Of a stretch of DNA of 64,000 nt, positions 52,861-61,659 are shown one piece after another; position 1 is the stretch's first letter, and each line of letters starts with the position of its first letter. The notes below the pieces were generated by a model that worked only from the letters and a program-made list of their open reading frames with translations, had not been told where the DNA came from and did no database searches. The stretch spans positions 2,094,001 through 2,158,000 of the forward strand of contig NZ_CP016464.1 in NCBI RefSeq assembly GCF_001713455.1. The letters are read 5' to 3'. Source of the stretch: Bosea sp. RAC05 (GTDB lineage: Bacteria; Pseudomonadota; Alphaproteobacteria; Rhizobiales; Beijerinckiaceae). A program made the translations under genes and the position numbers.

Positions 52861-53871
52861 ATGGGACTTCGCTTCATCTTCATGCTGACGCGCAACGACC
52901 GCACGGTCGAGGACGCGGCCGACCAGCTGCAGACGGCGCTCGGCCTCGGCGTCCGGCATATCGGCTTCAAGGACATCGGGCTGCCGATCGCGCAGCTCAA
53001 GGCCCTGAACGCCGCGATCAAGGCGGGCGAGGCCACCTCCTATCTCGAGGTCGTCTCGCTGGACCGCGACAGCGAGATCGCCTCCGCCAGGGCGGCGCTG
53101 GAGATCGGCGTCGACGTGCTGCTCGGCGGCACCCGCGCCGAGGACGTCCTGCCCGTCATCGCCGGCTCCCGGATCCAGTACTGCCCGTTTCCCGGCCGCA
53201 TCGTCGGCCATCCCAGCGTCCTCGAAGGGAGCCTCGCGGAGATCGTCGAGAGCGCCAGGGCGCTCGCCGCCCATGACGGCGTGCACGGGCTCGATCTGCT
53301 GGCCTATCGCTTCAAGGGCGACGTGCCGGCCCTCATGCAGGCCGTCTGCGCCGCCGTCGCCAAGCCGGTCTACATTGCCGGGTCGATCGACACACCGGAC
53401 CGCATCGCCATCGTCAAGCAGGCCGGGGCGGCCGGCTTCACCATCGGCACCGCGGCGCTGGAGGGGAAATATCCCGCCGCTGGCGGGTCCGTGCCGGACC
53501 AACTCGCCGCCATCATCCGCGACGTTGCGCGGCTGAACAATCACCTCTCGCCCTTCAGCAAGAAGAACCTCGCAGCCTCCTTCGCGGCCCTGCCGACGGC
53601 CGGTGACGCGCTTGTTTCCGGCCAGGTCAACGGCATGCCGATCGGCCTCACCCGCTTCGCGGGCACCGCGGCCTGGCAGTTCGACCTGCACAGCGACAAG
53701 CTGATCTTCGTCCACAAGGGCCGGCTGCTGATGGCGTTCCGGGACCGCGAGGAGATCGTCGAGGAGGGCGAGTTCATCGTCGTCCCGCATGGCGTCGAAC
53801 ATCGGCCGGCTGCGCTCGACGGAATCTGTGAGGCCGTCGTCGTCGGTCCGGCCCGGCCGGGGCAGACCTAG
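52861..53871 (+). CDS. TIM-barrel protein fused to a C-terminal cupin
   Basis: A 336-residue two-domain cytoplasmic protein. Residues 1-about 225 are a beta/alpha barrel: LRFIFMLTRNDRTVEDA, GVRHIGFKDIGLPIAQLKAL, IGVDVLLGGTRAEDVLPVIA, KPVYIAGSIDTPDRI and GAAGFTIGTAALEGKYP, the last resembling a phosphate-binding loop. Residues about 235-336 are a single cupin: WQFDLHSDKLIFVHKGRLLM, then EEIVEEGEFIVVPHGVEHRP with His and Glu as possible metal ligands. I do not know the reaction; an aldolase or isomerase acting on a sugar, with the cupin for substrate or metal, is a guess from the LacI and sugar ABC context. Confidence 0.75.
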   Translation: MGLRFIFMLTRNDRTVEDAADQLQTALGLGVRHIGFKDIGLPIAQLKALNAAIKAGEATSYLEVVSLDRDSEIASARAALEIGVDVLLGGTRAEDVLPVIAGSRIQYCPFPGRIVGHPSVLEGSLAEIVESARALAAHDGVHGLDLLAYRFKGDVPALMQAVCAAVAKPVYIAGSIDTPDRIAIVKQAGAAGFTIGTAALEGKYPAAGGSVPDQLAAIIRDVARLNNHLSPFSKKNLAASFAALPTAGDALVSGQVNGMPIGLTRFAGTAAWQFDLHSDKLIFVHKGRLLMAFRDREEIVEEGEFIVVPHGVEHRPAALDGICEAVVVGPARPGQT

Positions 53872-53934
53872 TCGGGCCCGGTCCGCGCCGTCCCGGAGAC
53901 GATCATGGCCTGCTCGACCATGGCCCGGCGGGAC

Positions 53935-53963
53935 GGCAGCCTCGTCCCGGGACGGAGGCTGCC
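53935..53963 (+). terminator. hairpin downstream of the TIM-cupin gene
   Basis: GGCAGCCTCGTCC pairs with GGACGGAGGCTGCC (one bulged G) around a two-base turn, 63 bases after the TIM-cupin stop and 120 bases before the lipocalin start. No T-run, but the stem is long and placed to end the LacI/TIM-cupin transcript. Confidence 0.5.
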
Positions 53964-54083
53964 GGGCCTGGCTGCCGCGGGGGCTTGCGGACGGCCGATC
54001 ACGCGTGGGAAGCCAGTGGGGTCCGGCTCCGGAACAGCGCGCGCCTCCCGGCGTTGGCCGGTCACCGCCACCGAGGACTGTCG

Positions 54084-54626
54084 ATGAAGATCTCCCTGCT
54101 TGCGCTGCTGACGACATCGGGCCTGGCGCTGGCCGCCTGCAATCCCCTCGACACGGGGCCGGTTGGAAACCCGAACGTCCCGCAGCCCCGCAAACCGGTG
54201 GAACTCGGCCGCTATGGCGGCACCTGGTACGAGCAGGCCCGCTATGATGCGAGCTTCCAGAAGGGCTGCGAAGCCGTCACAGCGCGCTATGCCGCAAAGC
54301 CCGACGGTACCATCGCGGTCGTCAATGCCTGCCGGCAGGGCAGTCCGACCGGCCCTGTCAGGACGGCGGACGCCACCGCCCGCGTCGTCGAGGGCTCGAA
54401 CGGCGCCAAGCTCAAGGTGACCTTCTTCTGGCCGATCGAAGGGGACTACTGGGTCCTCGACCGGGCCGATGACTACGCCTGGTCGATCGTCGGCGAGCCC
54501 TCCGGGCGCTATCTCTGGATCCTGACGCGCAGCCAGCGGCTCGGCCCGCGGCAGTATGCGGCGCTCGTGACCCGGGTCCAGGCACTGGGCTATGACACCA
54601 CCCTGCTGCGGCGCACGCAGCACTGA
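54084..54626 (+). CDS. blc: lipocalin family lipoprotein
   Basis: A 180-residue outer-membrane lipocalin. The lipoprotein signal MKISLLALLTTSGLALAAC ends in the lipobox LAAC, giving a lipidated Cys. The lipocalin signature GxW is in GRYGGTWYEQARYDASFQKG; the beta-barrel continues through LKVTFFWPIEGDYWVLD and YAWSIVGEPSGRYLWILTRS. Two cysteines (KGCEAV, NACRQG) probably form the conserved disulphide. Blc-like proteins bind lysophospholipids or fatty acids at the outer membrane. The ATG at 54084 gives the exact signal; it stands alone, converging with pcaD. Confidence 0.92.
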   Translation: MKISLLALLTTSGLALAACNPLDTGPVGNPNVPQPRKPVELGRYGGTWYEQARYDASFQKGCEAVTARYAAKPDGTIAVVNACRQGSPTGPVRTADATARVVEGSNGAKLKVTFFWPIEGDYWVLDRADDYAWSIVGEPSGRYLWILTRSQRLGPRQYAALVTRVQALGYDTTLLRRTQH

Positions 54627-54653
54627 GCGAAGACACGTCCCCACACCGCGCCG

Positions 54654-55439
54654 TCAGAGCTTCGCGAGGAAGGCTCTCAGGAGCGCCGCGGTCGCGGCGG
54701 GCCGCTGAACCGCCAGGAGATGCGCGGAGTCCGGCATGACGGTCAGCGTCGCATGGCGGATGCCGGCGGCGATCTCCAGCATCATCGCCACCGGCGTGGC
54801 GGGGTCGTCATGTCCGGCGATGATGGCTGTCGGCGCGGTGATGCGGCCGAGCTCGGGCCTCAGATCCATCGCGCCGATCGCCTCGCAGCAGGCGGCGTAG
54901 CCCTCGCGGTCGATCGCGACGAACTCCTCCTTGACCCGCATCAGCGCGGGCGGCGCCGCCGCGACGATCGCCGGCGTGAACCAGCGCTGCAGTGTCGCTT
55001 CGACGATCGCCTGCGTGCCCTCGCGGCGCACCAGCGCGGCGCGGTCGGCCCAGGCGGCCTGGCTGGGCAGATGCGCCGCGGTCGCCATCAGCGCGAGGCT
55101 CCTGACGCGCCGGGGATGGCGGATGGCCAGCGCCTGACCGGTCATGCCGCCGAGCGACAGTCCCGCGATGTGAGCGCTCTCCAGCCCGAGATTGTCGAGC
55201 AGCGCGACCACATCGTCGGCCAGCGTGGCGATCTCGAAGGCCTGCCCGTCGAAGGTCGAGGCGCCATGCCCGCGCGTGTCGTAGCGGATGCAGCGGAAGT
55301 CGACCGCGAATTCGTCGACGATCGCGTCCCACATCCGGTGCGTCGTGCCGAGCGAGTTGGAAAACAGGATCGGCGGCGCATCCGGCGCGCCGGCCTCGGT
55401 CACGAACAGCGTGGCGCCTCTCGCCTGGACGAAGGGCAT
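54654..55439 (-). CDS. pcaD: 3-oxoadipate enol-lactonase
   Basis: A 261-residue alpha/beta hydrolase. Nucleophile elbow GLSLGGMTGQAL (Ser), Asp in IIAGHDDPATP, His in MPDSAHLLAVQRP, oxyanion region FSNSLGTTHRMWDAI. The SLGTTHRMWDA and RYDTRGHGAS segments are typical of PcaD, which opens beta-ketoadipate enol-lactone to beta-ketoadipate in aromatic breakdown. It is the last gene of the benzoate-linked minus-strand series, four bases after livF. Confidence 0.92.
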   Translation of the reverse strand: MPFVQARGATLFVTEAGAPDAPPILFSNSLGTTHRMWDAIVDEFAVDFRCIRYDTRGHGASTFDGQAFEIATLADDVVALLDNLGLESAHIAGLSLGGMTGQALAIRHPRRVRSLALMATAAHLPSQAAWADRAALVRREGTQAIVEATLQRWFTPAIVAAAPPALMRVKEEFVAIDREGYAACCEAIGAMDLRPELGRITAPTAIIAGHDDPATPVAMMLEIAAGIRHATLTVMPDSAHLLAVQRPAATAALLRAFLAKL

Positions 55440-55443
55440 CGGA

Positions 55444-56154
55444 TCAGACGCCCAGATGCTTTTCGAGGATGGAGGGGTCCGACGCGAGCCGCGTCGGCGT
55501 CCCGTCGAAAGCGATCTCGCCCTTGGACATCACCAGCATGCGGTCGGCGACCTTGGCCAGGGAACGGTGGTCCTTGTCGACCACGATGGTGGCGATGCCC
55601 TCGTCACGGATGATGCCGAGCGTGCGCCAGATCTCCTGGGCGATCAGGGGCGCCAGCCCCTCCGTCGCCTCGTCGAGCAGGATCAGGTCGGGATTGGTCA
55701 TGAGCGCGCGGCCGATGGAGAGCATCTGCTGTTCGCCGCCCGAAAGCTGGTGGCCACCATTGGCGCGGCGCTGGTGCAGCCGGGGAAAGACCTCGAAGAC
55801 CCGGTCGATGGTCCAGCGCCGCGAGCCCGACACGCCGGCGCGGGCGGCCATGATCAGGTTCTCGACCACCGACAGCGAGCCGAACACGCCGCGCCCCTCG
55901 GGCACATAGGCCAGGCCACGGCGGGCGATGTCCTCGGGCTTGGCCCTGAGGGCGCTGGTGCCGGCGAAGACGATCTCGCCGCGCCGATCGGCGAGCAGGC
56001 CGACGATCGACTTGAGCAGGGTGGTCTTGCCCATGCCGTTGCGGCCGATCAGGGCGATCTGTTCGCCGCGCGACACGGTCAGGTTGACGCCGTGGAGCGC
56101 CTCGCTGACGCCGTAGAAGCTGCGCAGATCGTTGATGGCGAGAAGCGCGCTCAT
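55444..56154 (-). CDS. livF: LIV-type ABC transporter ATP-binding protein LivF
   Basis: A 236-residue ATPase. Walker A GRNGMGKTTLLKSIVGLLAD, signature LSGGEQQMLSIGRALMTNPD, Walker B LILLDEATEGLAPLIAQEIW. The GEQQMLSIGRAL pattern and length are those of LivF. Paired with LivG in a branched-chain-amino-acid-type importer that here belongs to an aromatic-acid operon. Start overlaps the livG stop by four bases. Confidence 0.95.
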   Translation of the reverse strand: MSALLAINDLRSFYGVSEALHGVNLTVSRGEQIALIGRNGMGKTTLLKSIVGLLADRRGEIVFAGTSALRAKPEDIARRGLAYVPEGRGVFGSLSVVENLIMAARAGVSGSRRWTIDRVFEVFPRLHQRRANGGHQLSGGEQQMLSIGRALMTNPDLILLDEATEGLAPLIAQEIWRTLGIIRDEGIATIVVDKDHRSLAKVADRMLVMSKGEIAFDGTPTRLASDPSILEKHLGV

Positions 56155-56912
56155 GCCGCGATCTCCTGTTCAGGACCGAGATAGGCGGCCCGCACCGCCG
56201 GGTGGCTGCGGACATGGGCCGGGTCGCCCGAGGCGATGACCTGCCCGTCCGCCATCACGGTCAGCCGGTCGGCCAGCGCGAAGACGGCGTCCATGTCGTG
56301 CTCGACCAGGAGTACGGCGCGACCGTCCTTGAGACGGCGAATGATGTCGATCATCCGCGCCGCCTCGGCATGGCCCATGCCGGCGAGGGGCTCGTCGAGC
56401 AGGATCACCTTGGGTTCGGTGGCCAGCACCATGGCGACCTCGAGCTGGCGCTGCTCGCCGTGGCTCATGAAGCGCGCGACGGTGTCGCGCCGGCTCGCCA
56501 GCCCCACCTCTGCGATCGCTGCCGCGGCACGCGCATTGACGTTGGCGTCGCGGGAGGCGGATCCGAACAGCCGCAGAGGCTGGCCGCCATGGGCCTGCGC
56601 CGCGAGCCTGACGTTTTCGAACACCGTCGATCCCGCGAAGATCGTCGTCTTCTGGTAGGAGCGGCCGACGCCGGCCATGGCGCGCCGGTCGGGCGCCAGG
56701 GCGGTGATGTCCCGGTCGCGCAGCAGCACGGCCCCTGACGTTACCGGCGTGTCGCCCGAGAGCAGGTTGACGAGGGTCGACTTGCCGGCGCCGTTGGGCC
56801 CGATCACCGCATGGACCTCGTCGCGGTGGACATCGATCGAGACGCCCGACACCGCCCTGAGCCCGCCATAGCGCTTCTCCAGCGCCGTGGCCTTGAGCAT
56901 GACCTCAGACAT
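56151..56912 (-). CDS. livG: LIV-type ABC transporter ATP-binding protein LivG
   Basis: A 253-residue ATPase. Walker A GPNGAGKSTLVNLLSGDTPV, Walker B VILLDEPLAGMGHAEAARMI; the signature is degenerate, MSHGEQRQLEVAMVLATEPK, as in many LivG proteins of aromatic-compound transporters. The composite ATPase pairs it with LivF. Its start overlaps the livM stop by eight bases. Confidence 0.95.
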   Translation of the reverse strand: MSEVMLKATALEKRYGGLRAVSGVSIDVHRDEVHAVIGPNGAGKSTLVNLLSGDTPVTSGAVLLRDRDITALAPDRRAMAGVGRSYQKTTIFAGSTVFENVRLAAQAHGGQPLRLFGSASRDANVNARAAAAIAEVGLASRRDTVARFMSHGEQRQLEVAMVLATEPKVILLDEPLAGMGHAEAARMIDIIRRLKDGRAVLLVEHDMDAVFALADRLTVMADGQVIASGDPAHVRSHPAVRAAYLGPEQEIAA

Positions 56913-57978
56913 GGGAGACGGCCTCCTTCGCGACGGGGGAACGCTTGACCTCGGGTGCCCTGGGCTCGGACGCCCTGGGGCTGGCCGGCAGGACCTCGGG
57001 CGTCTCGGGGTCGCGCCCGCCCTCGGTCTTGCGCGGCGCGATCATCGCGGCCAGCTGCTGGACGCCGCCAGGCAGGGCGAAGACGAGGGCGATGACGATG
57101 AGGCCCTTGATCAGCTTCCAGTGTTCGAAGGTCGACTTCAGCACCTCCTCGAGACCCAGAAGCGCGATCGCGCCGATGACCGGACCCAGGACGGAGCTCA
57201 TGCCGCCGAGCACGACCATCACCAGCACGCTCGCCGACAGGTGCCAGCCGAGCAGTTGCGGGGCGACGAAGCCGAACTGCGCCGCGGAGAAGAACCCGGC
57301 CACGGCCGCGATCATCGCCGACAGGACGAAGGCGAGCAGGCGGATGCGGAAGACGGGGAAACCAAGCGAGAGCGCGCGGCGCTCATTGTCCCTCGCCGCC
57401 GCCAGCGCATGACCGAAGGGCGAGCGCACCAGCGCCTGCACCAGCAGCGCCGCACCGACGAGGCCGCCGAGCGCGACATAGTAGAAGGTCCTGGCATTCT
57501 CGAGATCGAGCAGCACCAGCCCGCCGATGGCAAACTCCGGCTTGAAGTAGATGTAGAGCCCGTCCGAGCCACCACCGATCTTGGTGTCGTGGAAGAGGTA
57601 GAACAGCATCTCGCCGAAGGCGAGCGTGACCATGATGAAGTAGATGCCCCGGGTTCGCAGCGACAGCGCGCCGATGATCGCCGCGACGGCCGCGACGACG
57701 AGGATTGCCGCGGGTAGGGCGAGCCAGACGCTCGCGCCGGCGTCATCGGCCGTCATGAAGCCGAGCATGTAGCCGGACAGTCCGAAGAAGGCGGCGTGGC
57801 ACATGCTGACCATGCCGCCATAGCCGACGACGAGGTTGAGCGAGAGCGCCAGCATCGCCATCAGGACCGCCTTGGAGGCGAACTGGACATAGTAGCCCGG
57901 CGCCACGAAGGGCAGCGCAACCGCCAGCCCCAGCAGGACGACGAGCAGCGAGGTGGCGGCGGAGGGGGAGCGGGTCAT
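56905..57978 (-). CDS. livM: LIV-type ABC transporter permease LivM
   Basis: A 357-residue inner-membrane permease. Features: KAVLMAMLALSLNLVVGYGG, MVSMCHAAFFGLSGYMLGFM, GIYFIMVTLAFGEMLFYLFH, and VMVVLGGMSSVLGPVIGAIA. About nine helices, then a charged C-terminal tail of about 45 residues (APRKTEGGRDPETPEVLPAS) with no match to the family. Starts 10 bases after the livH stop. Confidence 0.95.
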   Translation of the reverse strand: MTRSPSAATSLLVVLLGLAVALPFVAPGYYVQFASKAVLMAMLALSLNLVVGYGGMVSMCHAAFFGLSGYMLGFMTADDAGASVWLALPAAILVVAAVAAIIGALSLRTRGIYFIMVTLAFGEMLFYLFHDTKIGGGSDGLYIYFKPEFAIGGLVLLDLENARTFYYVALGGLVGAALLVQALVRSPFGHALAAARDNERRALSLGFPVFRIRLLAFVLSAMIAAVAGFFSAAQFGFVAPQLLGWHLSASVLVMVVLGGMSSVLGPVIGAIALLGLEEVLKSTFEHWKLIKGLIVIALVFALPGGVQQLAAMIAPRKTEGGRDPETPEVLPASPRASEPRAPEVKRSPVAKEAVSHV

Positions 57979-57988
57979 GGAAGCCTCC

Positions 57989-58855
57989 TCAGGCCTTGCC
58001 GAGCAGGCCGTTGGGCCGCCAGAGCAGCACGCCGGCCATCAGCACATAGATCAGGATCGACGAGATCTGCGGGAAGAAGACCTTGCCGAAGGTGTCGGTG
58101 AGGCCGATCAGAAGGGCACCAATCGCGGCCCCCGCCACCGAGCCGATGCCGCCCAGCACGACCACCACGAAGGACAGGATGAGCATCCCGTCGCCCATGC
58201 CGGGGAAGACAGTGGAGACCGGCGCGACGAGGCTGCCGCCCAGCGCGGCGAGCGCGATGCCGCCGGCGAACACGTAGCGGTTGACCACGTCGAACGGGAT
58301 GCCGAGCGCACGCGTCATGTCGCGGTTCTCGGCACCGGCCCGGATCACCATGCCCAGGCGGGTCTTCTGGATCACGTAGAAGATCACGGCCGCGAGGACG
58401 AGGCAGGCGACGCAGAGCGCCAGCCGGTAGACTGGATAGGACAGAACCTCGGTGAGCTGGATCGAGCCGCGCAGCCACTCCGGCGGCATGACCGAATGCA
58501 CGTCCTTGCCGAAGACGATCTGGCGCACCTCGTCGATCACGAGGATCAGCCCGAAGGACAGGAGGACCTGGGCCAGATGGTCCCGCCCGATCATGCGCTT
58601 GACGAAGATTTCCTCGAGCGCGATCCCGAGCAGGAAGGAGATCACCAGCGAGCCGACGATCGCCAGCGCGAAGCTGCCGGTGTAGGCCGAGATCGCCCAG
58701 GCCAGATAGGCGCCCAGCATGTAGAACGCGCCATGGGCGAGGTTGATGACGCCGAGAATGCCGAAAACGAGCGTCAGCCCGCTGGCGACGAGAAACAGCA
58801 CGAGGCCGTACTGCACGCCGTTCAGCAACTGAACGGCGAAGGTGATCGCGTCCAT
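57989..58855 (-). CDS. livH: LIV-type ABC transporter permease LivH
   Basis: A 288-residue inner-membrane permease. The ATG at 58855 gives MDAITFAVQLLNGVQYGLVL, the standard family start; longer upstream frames are shadows. Features: SGLTLVFGILGVINLAHGAF and LGGIGSVAGAAIGALLIGLT. Together with LivM it forms the channel. Separated from the binding-protein gene by 94 bases with a stem-loop. Confidence 0.95.
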   Translation of the reverse strand: MDAITFAVQLLNGVQYGLVLFLVASGLTLVFGILGVINLAHGAFYMLGAYLAWAISAYTGSFALAIVGSLVISFLLGIALEEIFVKRMIGRDHLAQVLLSFGLILVIDEVRQIVFGKDVHSVMPPEWLRGSIQLTEVLSYPVYRLALCVACLVLAAVIFYVIQKTRLGMVIRAGAENRDMTRALGIPFDVVNRYVFAGGIALAALGGSLVAPVSTVFPGMGDGMLILSFVVVVLGGIGSVAGAAIGALLIGLTDTFGKVFFPQISSILIYVLMAGVLLWRPNGLLGKA

Positions 58856-58922
58856 CGCGGATCTCCGTGGGGCGGAAGAAAAGGGGGCGCATCGACCGTG
58901 ACCGGCGCGCGCGCCCCGAGTG

Positions 58923-58947
58923 GCGGCTGGGGAGGACAGGCAGCCGC
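58923..58947 (-). terminator. stem-loop after the LIV-type binding-protein gene
   Basis: Arms GCGGCTG (58923-58929) and CAGCCGC (58941-58947) form a 7-bp stem two bases beyond the stop of the binding-protein gene. A second possible pairing GGGGCGC / GCGCCCC (58884-58917) lies just downstream. No T-run. Confidence 0.4.
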
Positions 58948-58949
58948 GG

Positions 58950-60164
58950 TCAGGCCTGGATGCGGCAGCCGCGCGCCGGATCGTCGACCGCCTGTCCGGC
59001 AATGGAGACCAGTTCGTTGCGGCCATTGCGGACTTCGCGCAGATAGACGTTCTGGACGGGGTTGCCGGCACGGTTGAAGGACAGCGGCCCGCGGGGGCTG
59101 TCGATCCGGGCCGCGCGCATCGCGGCCGTGGCCTGCGTCCGCGCCGACCAGTCTCCCTTCGTCGCCTTCAGCCCCTCCGCGAGCAGCGCCGCCGCGTCCC
59201 ACCCCTGGACGGCGTAGATGTCGCCGTCCTGGCCGGTCTTGGCCTTGAAGGCTTCGAGGAAGGCGCGGTTGGCGGGGTTGTCGAGGTTGTCGGCATAATG
59301 GAGCGTGGTCTTGATCCCGTTGGCATCCGCGCCCTGGGCCGGCAGCGTGCCGTCGGTGAGGAAGCCGGCGCCGTAGAGCGGGATGGTGCGGTTGAGGCCG
59401 GCGGCCGCATAGTCCTTGACGAACTTGACCGCGCCGCCGCCGGCGAAGAAGGCGAAGACGGAATCGGGCTTGAGGGTGGCGATGCGGGTGATCAGCGCCT
59501 GGAACTCGACCTCGGGGAAGGGCAGCGCCAGATCCTCGACGATCGCGCCGCCGGCGCGCGTGAAGCCCTCCTTGAACGCGTCGACCATCTGGGCGCCCGC
59601 CGCATAGCGCCAGGTGATGGTGACGGCGTTGCGGCGGCCTTCGTCGAACATCACCTTGCCCATCGGCTGGCAGACCTGCCAGTTGGAGAAGGAGGTGCGG
59701 AAGATATGCGGGGCGCACATCGGGCCGGTCGCCTCGTTGACGCCGGCATTGGGGATGATCAGCGGGGTATTGGTGTCGCGGGCGACCTTCACCATCGCCA
59801 TCGCCACGCCGGAATGCACGGTGCCGACCACGAGATCGACCTTCTCGCGACCGACCAGACGGTTCATGTTGTCCGTCGCGCTTTCGGGCTTGGACTCGTC
59901 GTCGACCTGGACGAACTCGATGCGGCGGCCGCCGAGCGAGCCGCCCTGGCGCTCGACATTGAGGCGAAAGCCGTCATCCACGAACTTGCCGAGCTTCGCG
60001 AAGGTGCCCGAATAGGGCAGCATGAAGCCCACCTTCAGCGGCGCGCCCTGTGCGATCGCCGGCGTGGGGAAGCGGAAGGCGGCTGCGCCCGTCGTGACGG
60101 CGGCCGCCCCCAGGAGAAAGCGACGTCGGCTGGTCGGGACGGAAAACGGGTTCGAATGTGACAT
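58950..60164 (-). CDS. LIV-type ABC transporter substrate-binding protein, probably for aromatic acids
   Basis: A 404-residue type-I periplasmic receptor with a twin-arginine signal (TSRRRFLLGAAAVTTGAAAF, cleavage after AIAQG). Motifs: LKVGFMLPYSGTFAKLG, FVQVDDESKPESATDNMNRL, DLVVGTVHSGVAMAMVKVAR, PDSVFAFFAGGGAVKFVKDY. The FMLPYSGTFA and VGTVHSG forms are typical of receptors linked to benzoate and hydroxybenzoate operons. The ATG at 60164 follows GCAGGAGGAACAGCC. Its context with benCD, benE and pcaD supports benzoate or a derivative as ligand. Confidence 0.93.
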   Translation of the reverse strand: MSHSNPFSVPTSRRRFLLGAAAVTTGAAAFRFPTPAIAQGAPLKVGFMLPYSGTFAKLGKFVDDGFRLNVERQGGSLGGRRIEFVQVDDESKPESATDNMNRLVGREKVDLVVGTVHSGVAMAMVKVARDTNTPLIIPNAGVNEATGPMCAPHIFRTSFSNWQVCQPMGKVMFDEGRRNAVTITWRYAAGAQMVDAFKEGFTRAGGAIVEDLALPFPEVEFQALITRIATLKPDSVFAFFAGGGAVKFVKDYAAAGLNRTIPLYGAGFLTDGTLPAQGADANGIKTTLHYADNLDNPANRAFLEAFKAKTGQDGDIYAVQGWDAAALLAEGLKATKGDWSARTQATAAMRAARIDSPRGPLSFNRAGNPVQNVYLREVRNGRNELVSIAGQAVDDPARGCRIQA

Positions 60165-60315
60165 GGCTGTTCCTCCTGCAATCGGTTGCGCGATCTTCGC
60201 GGCCGGGAGCGGATGGTCTGCACATGTGACCCCCTCCTTCTCGCGCGCGTTTCTTCCCGTTGCTGAGGTTAGGGAGCGCTCTTCTCGAAAGACAGGATCG
60301 ATTACGTCTACTTTG

Positions 60316-60330
60316 ATACCCGTAAGGTAT
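60316..60330. promoter_or_regulatory. possible operator in the benzoate operon
   Basis: ATACC-CGTAA-GGTAT is a perfect 5-bp inverted repeat in the 259-base gap between benE and the binding-protein gene, within a locally AT-richer stretch (60290-60335). GntR/FadR-type regulators use similar half-sites. It suggests a second promoter for the transporter half of the operon. Confidence 0.4.
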
Positions 60331-60423
60331 ACGGCTGGACAGGCGCAGGTAAAACGGGAGAATTTCCGGCGCAATGGCCGGGCTCATTTGCAGACTTGCG
60401 CTACGGAAGGTCGCGATCAGGTA

Positions 60424-61647
60424 TCAGGCTGCGGCCTTGAAGTCGGCACGCTCCAGCAGCCAGGAGACGGCGAGGCCGGCGACCAGCCCCCAGAAAGCCG
60501 CGCCGATGTTGAGGACGGGCCGGTCGGCGACCGTCACGACGAAGCAGATCAGGGCACCGAAGGCGAAGGGCCCGCGAAAGGCGGCTGTGAAGGCTCCCAG
60601 CAGAACCCGCAGCATGGCGAGGCCGCCGAGCGTCAGGATCAGCTCCTTGGGGGCCGCGAGCATAAGCCGGGTGAAGGTCGGCGCCAGCAGGCCGAACAGG
60701 ATGGCGATCAGCGCCGTGACGATCGCCGTCGCATAGTGCTTCGCGTGCGGGCCCGTCGCGGTGACGAGGCCGTTGGTGGGGCCGGTGAGCGACGTCCCGA
60801 CCGCTCCGACCGCGGCGCTGAGCAGCCCGCCGAACCCGGCCATGATGGTGACCGCGTTGAGCGGCGGCGGATGTCCGGCCTGGGTCAGGACCGCAAGGCC
60901 CTGCCCATGCTGCACGAAGATGATCGTGATCGCGAGCGGGATCACCAGCTCGATCATCGCAGGCGCCGAAAAGACCGGCATGGTGAAGACGGGCTCGACG
61001 ATCTGCAGCCCGCCGAACTCCGCCCCGGCGAAGCGGCCGGTGGCGACCGCGACGGTGGCGCCCATCAGCAGCGCGCCGATGATCGGCGGCATCAGGCGCT
61101 GGGCACTCGTCCAGGCGGTGAGCCCGAAGAACGCCGCCACCATCGTCCCTGCGACGGCGACATCGCCGTGCAGCGAGCGCACGATGTCGAGCGCGAATTT
61201 CAGGAAGACACCGGCCACCATCGCCATCACGATCGGCATGGCGATGAGCCGCATCGCGGTTCGCGCCAGCCCCGTCCAGCCCAGCGCCAGCACGAGCAGG
61301 CTGGTGACCCAGAAGGCGCCGACCACCTCGGCGAAGCTCATATGGGTCAGGGCCGGCCCCATCAGCACGGTGCCGGGAATCGTCCAGAACAGGCAGAGCG
61401 GCTGGCGGTAGAGCCAGACGATCACGAGTGTCAGCACGCCGTTGATGGCAAAGACGCCGAAGACGAACGACGCCAGCTCCCGCTCGCTCAGGCCGCCGCC
61501 TGTGCCCACCGCGAGAATGATGGCCAGCGCGCCGGTCGCGCCGAACAGGAATGCGACGAGGCCCGTGGCAAGCTGCACGGGCCCGATGTCGCGGATGATC
61601 TCGGCGAGCGTCGGGCGATGAGGGCTGAACGGCTCGAACGGTGTCAT
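60424..61647 (-). CDS. benE: benzoate/H+ symporter BenE
   Basis: A 407-residue, about 12-helix inner-membrane symporter. BenE features: GPVQLATGLVAFLFGATGAL, WTIPGTVLMGPALTHMSFAE, the proline-rich transport motif PLAITIIFVQHGQGLAVLTQ, and GTSLTGPTNGLVTATGPHAK. The family imports benzoate with a proton. It lies 12 bases after the BKACE-type gene in a series starting with benC and benD; the LIV-type importer follows, so the operon has two import systems. Confidence 0.94.
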   Translation of the reverse strand: MTPFEPFSPHRPTLAEIIRDIGPVQLATGLVAFLFGATGALAIILAVGTGGGLSERELASFVFGVFAINGVLTLVIVWLYRQPLCLFWTIPGTVLMGPALTHMSFAEVVGAFWVTSLLVLALGWTGLARTAMRLIAMPIVMAMVAGVFLKFALDIVRSLHGDVAVAGTMVAAFFGLTAWTSAQRLMPPIIGALLMGATVAVATGRFAGAEFGGLQIVEPVFTMPVFSAPAMIELVIPLAITIIFVQHGQGLAVLTQAGHPPPLNAVTIMAGFGGLLSAAVGAVGTSLTGPTNGLVTATGPHAKHYATAIVTALIAILFGLLAPTFTRLMLAAPKELILTLGGLAMLRVLLGAFTAAFRGPFAFGALICFVVTVADRPVLNIGAAFWGLVAGLAVSWLLERADFKAAA

Positions 61648-61659
61648 GCAGCGGGACGA

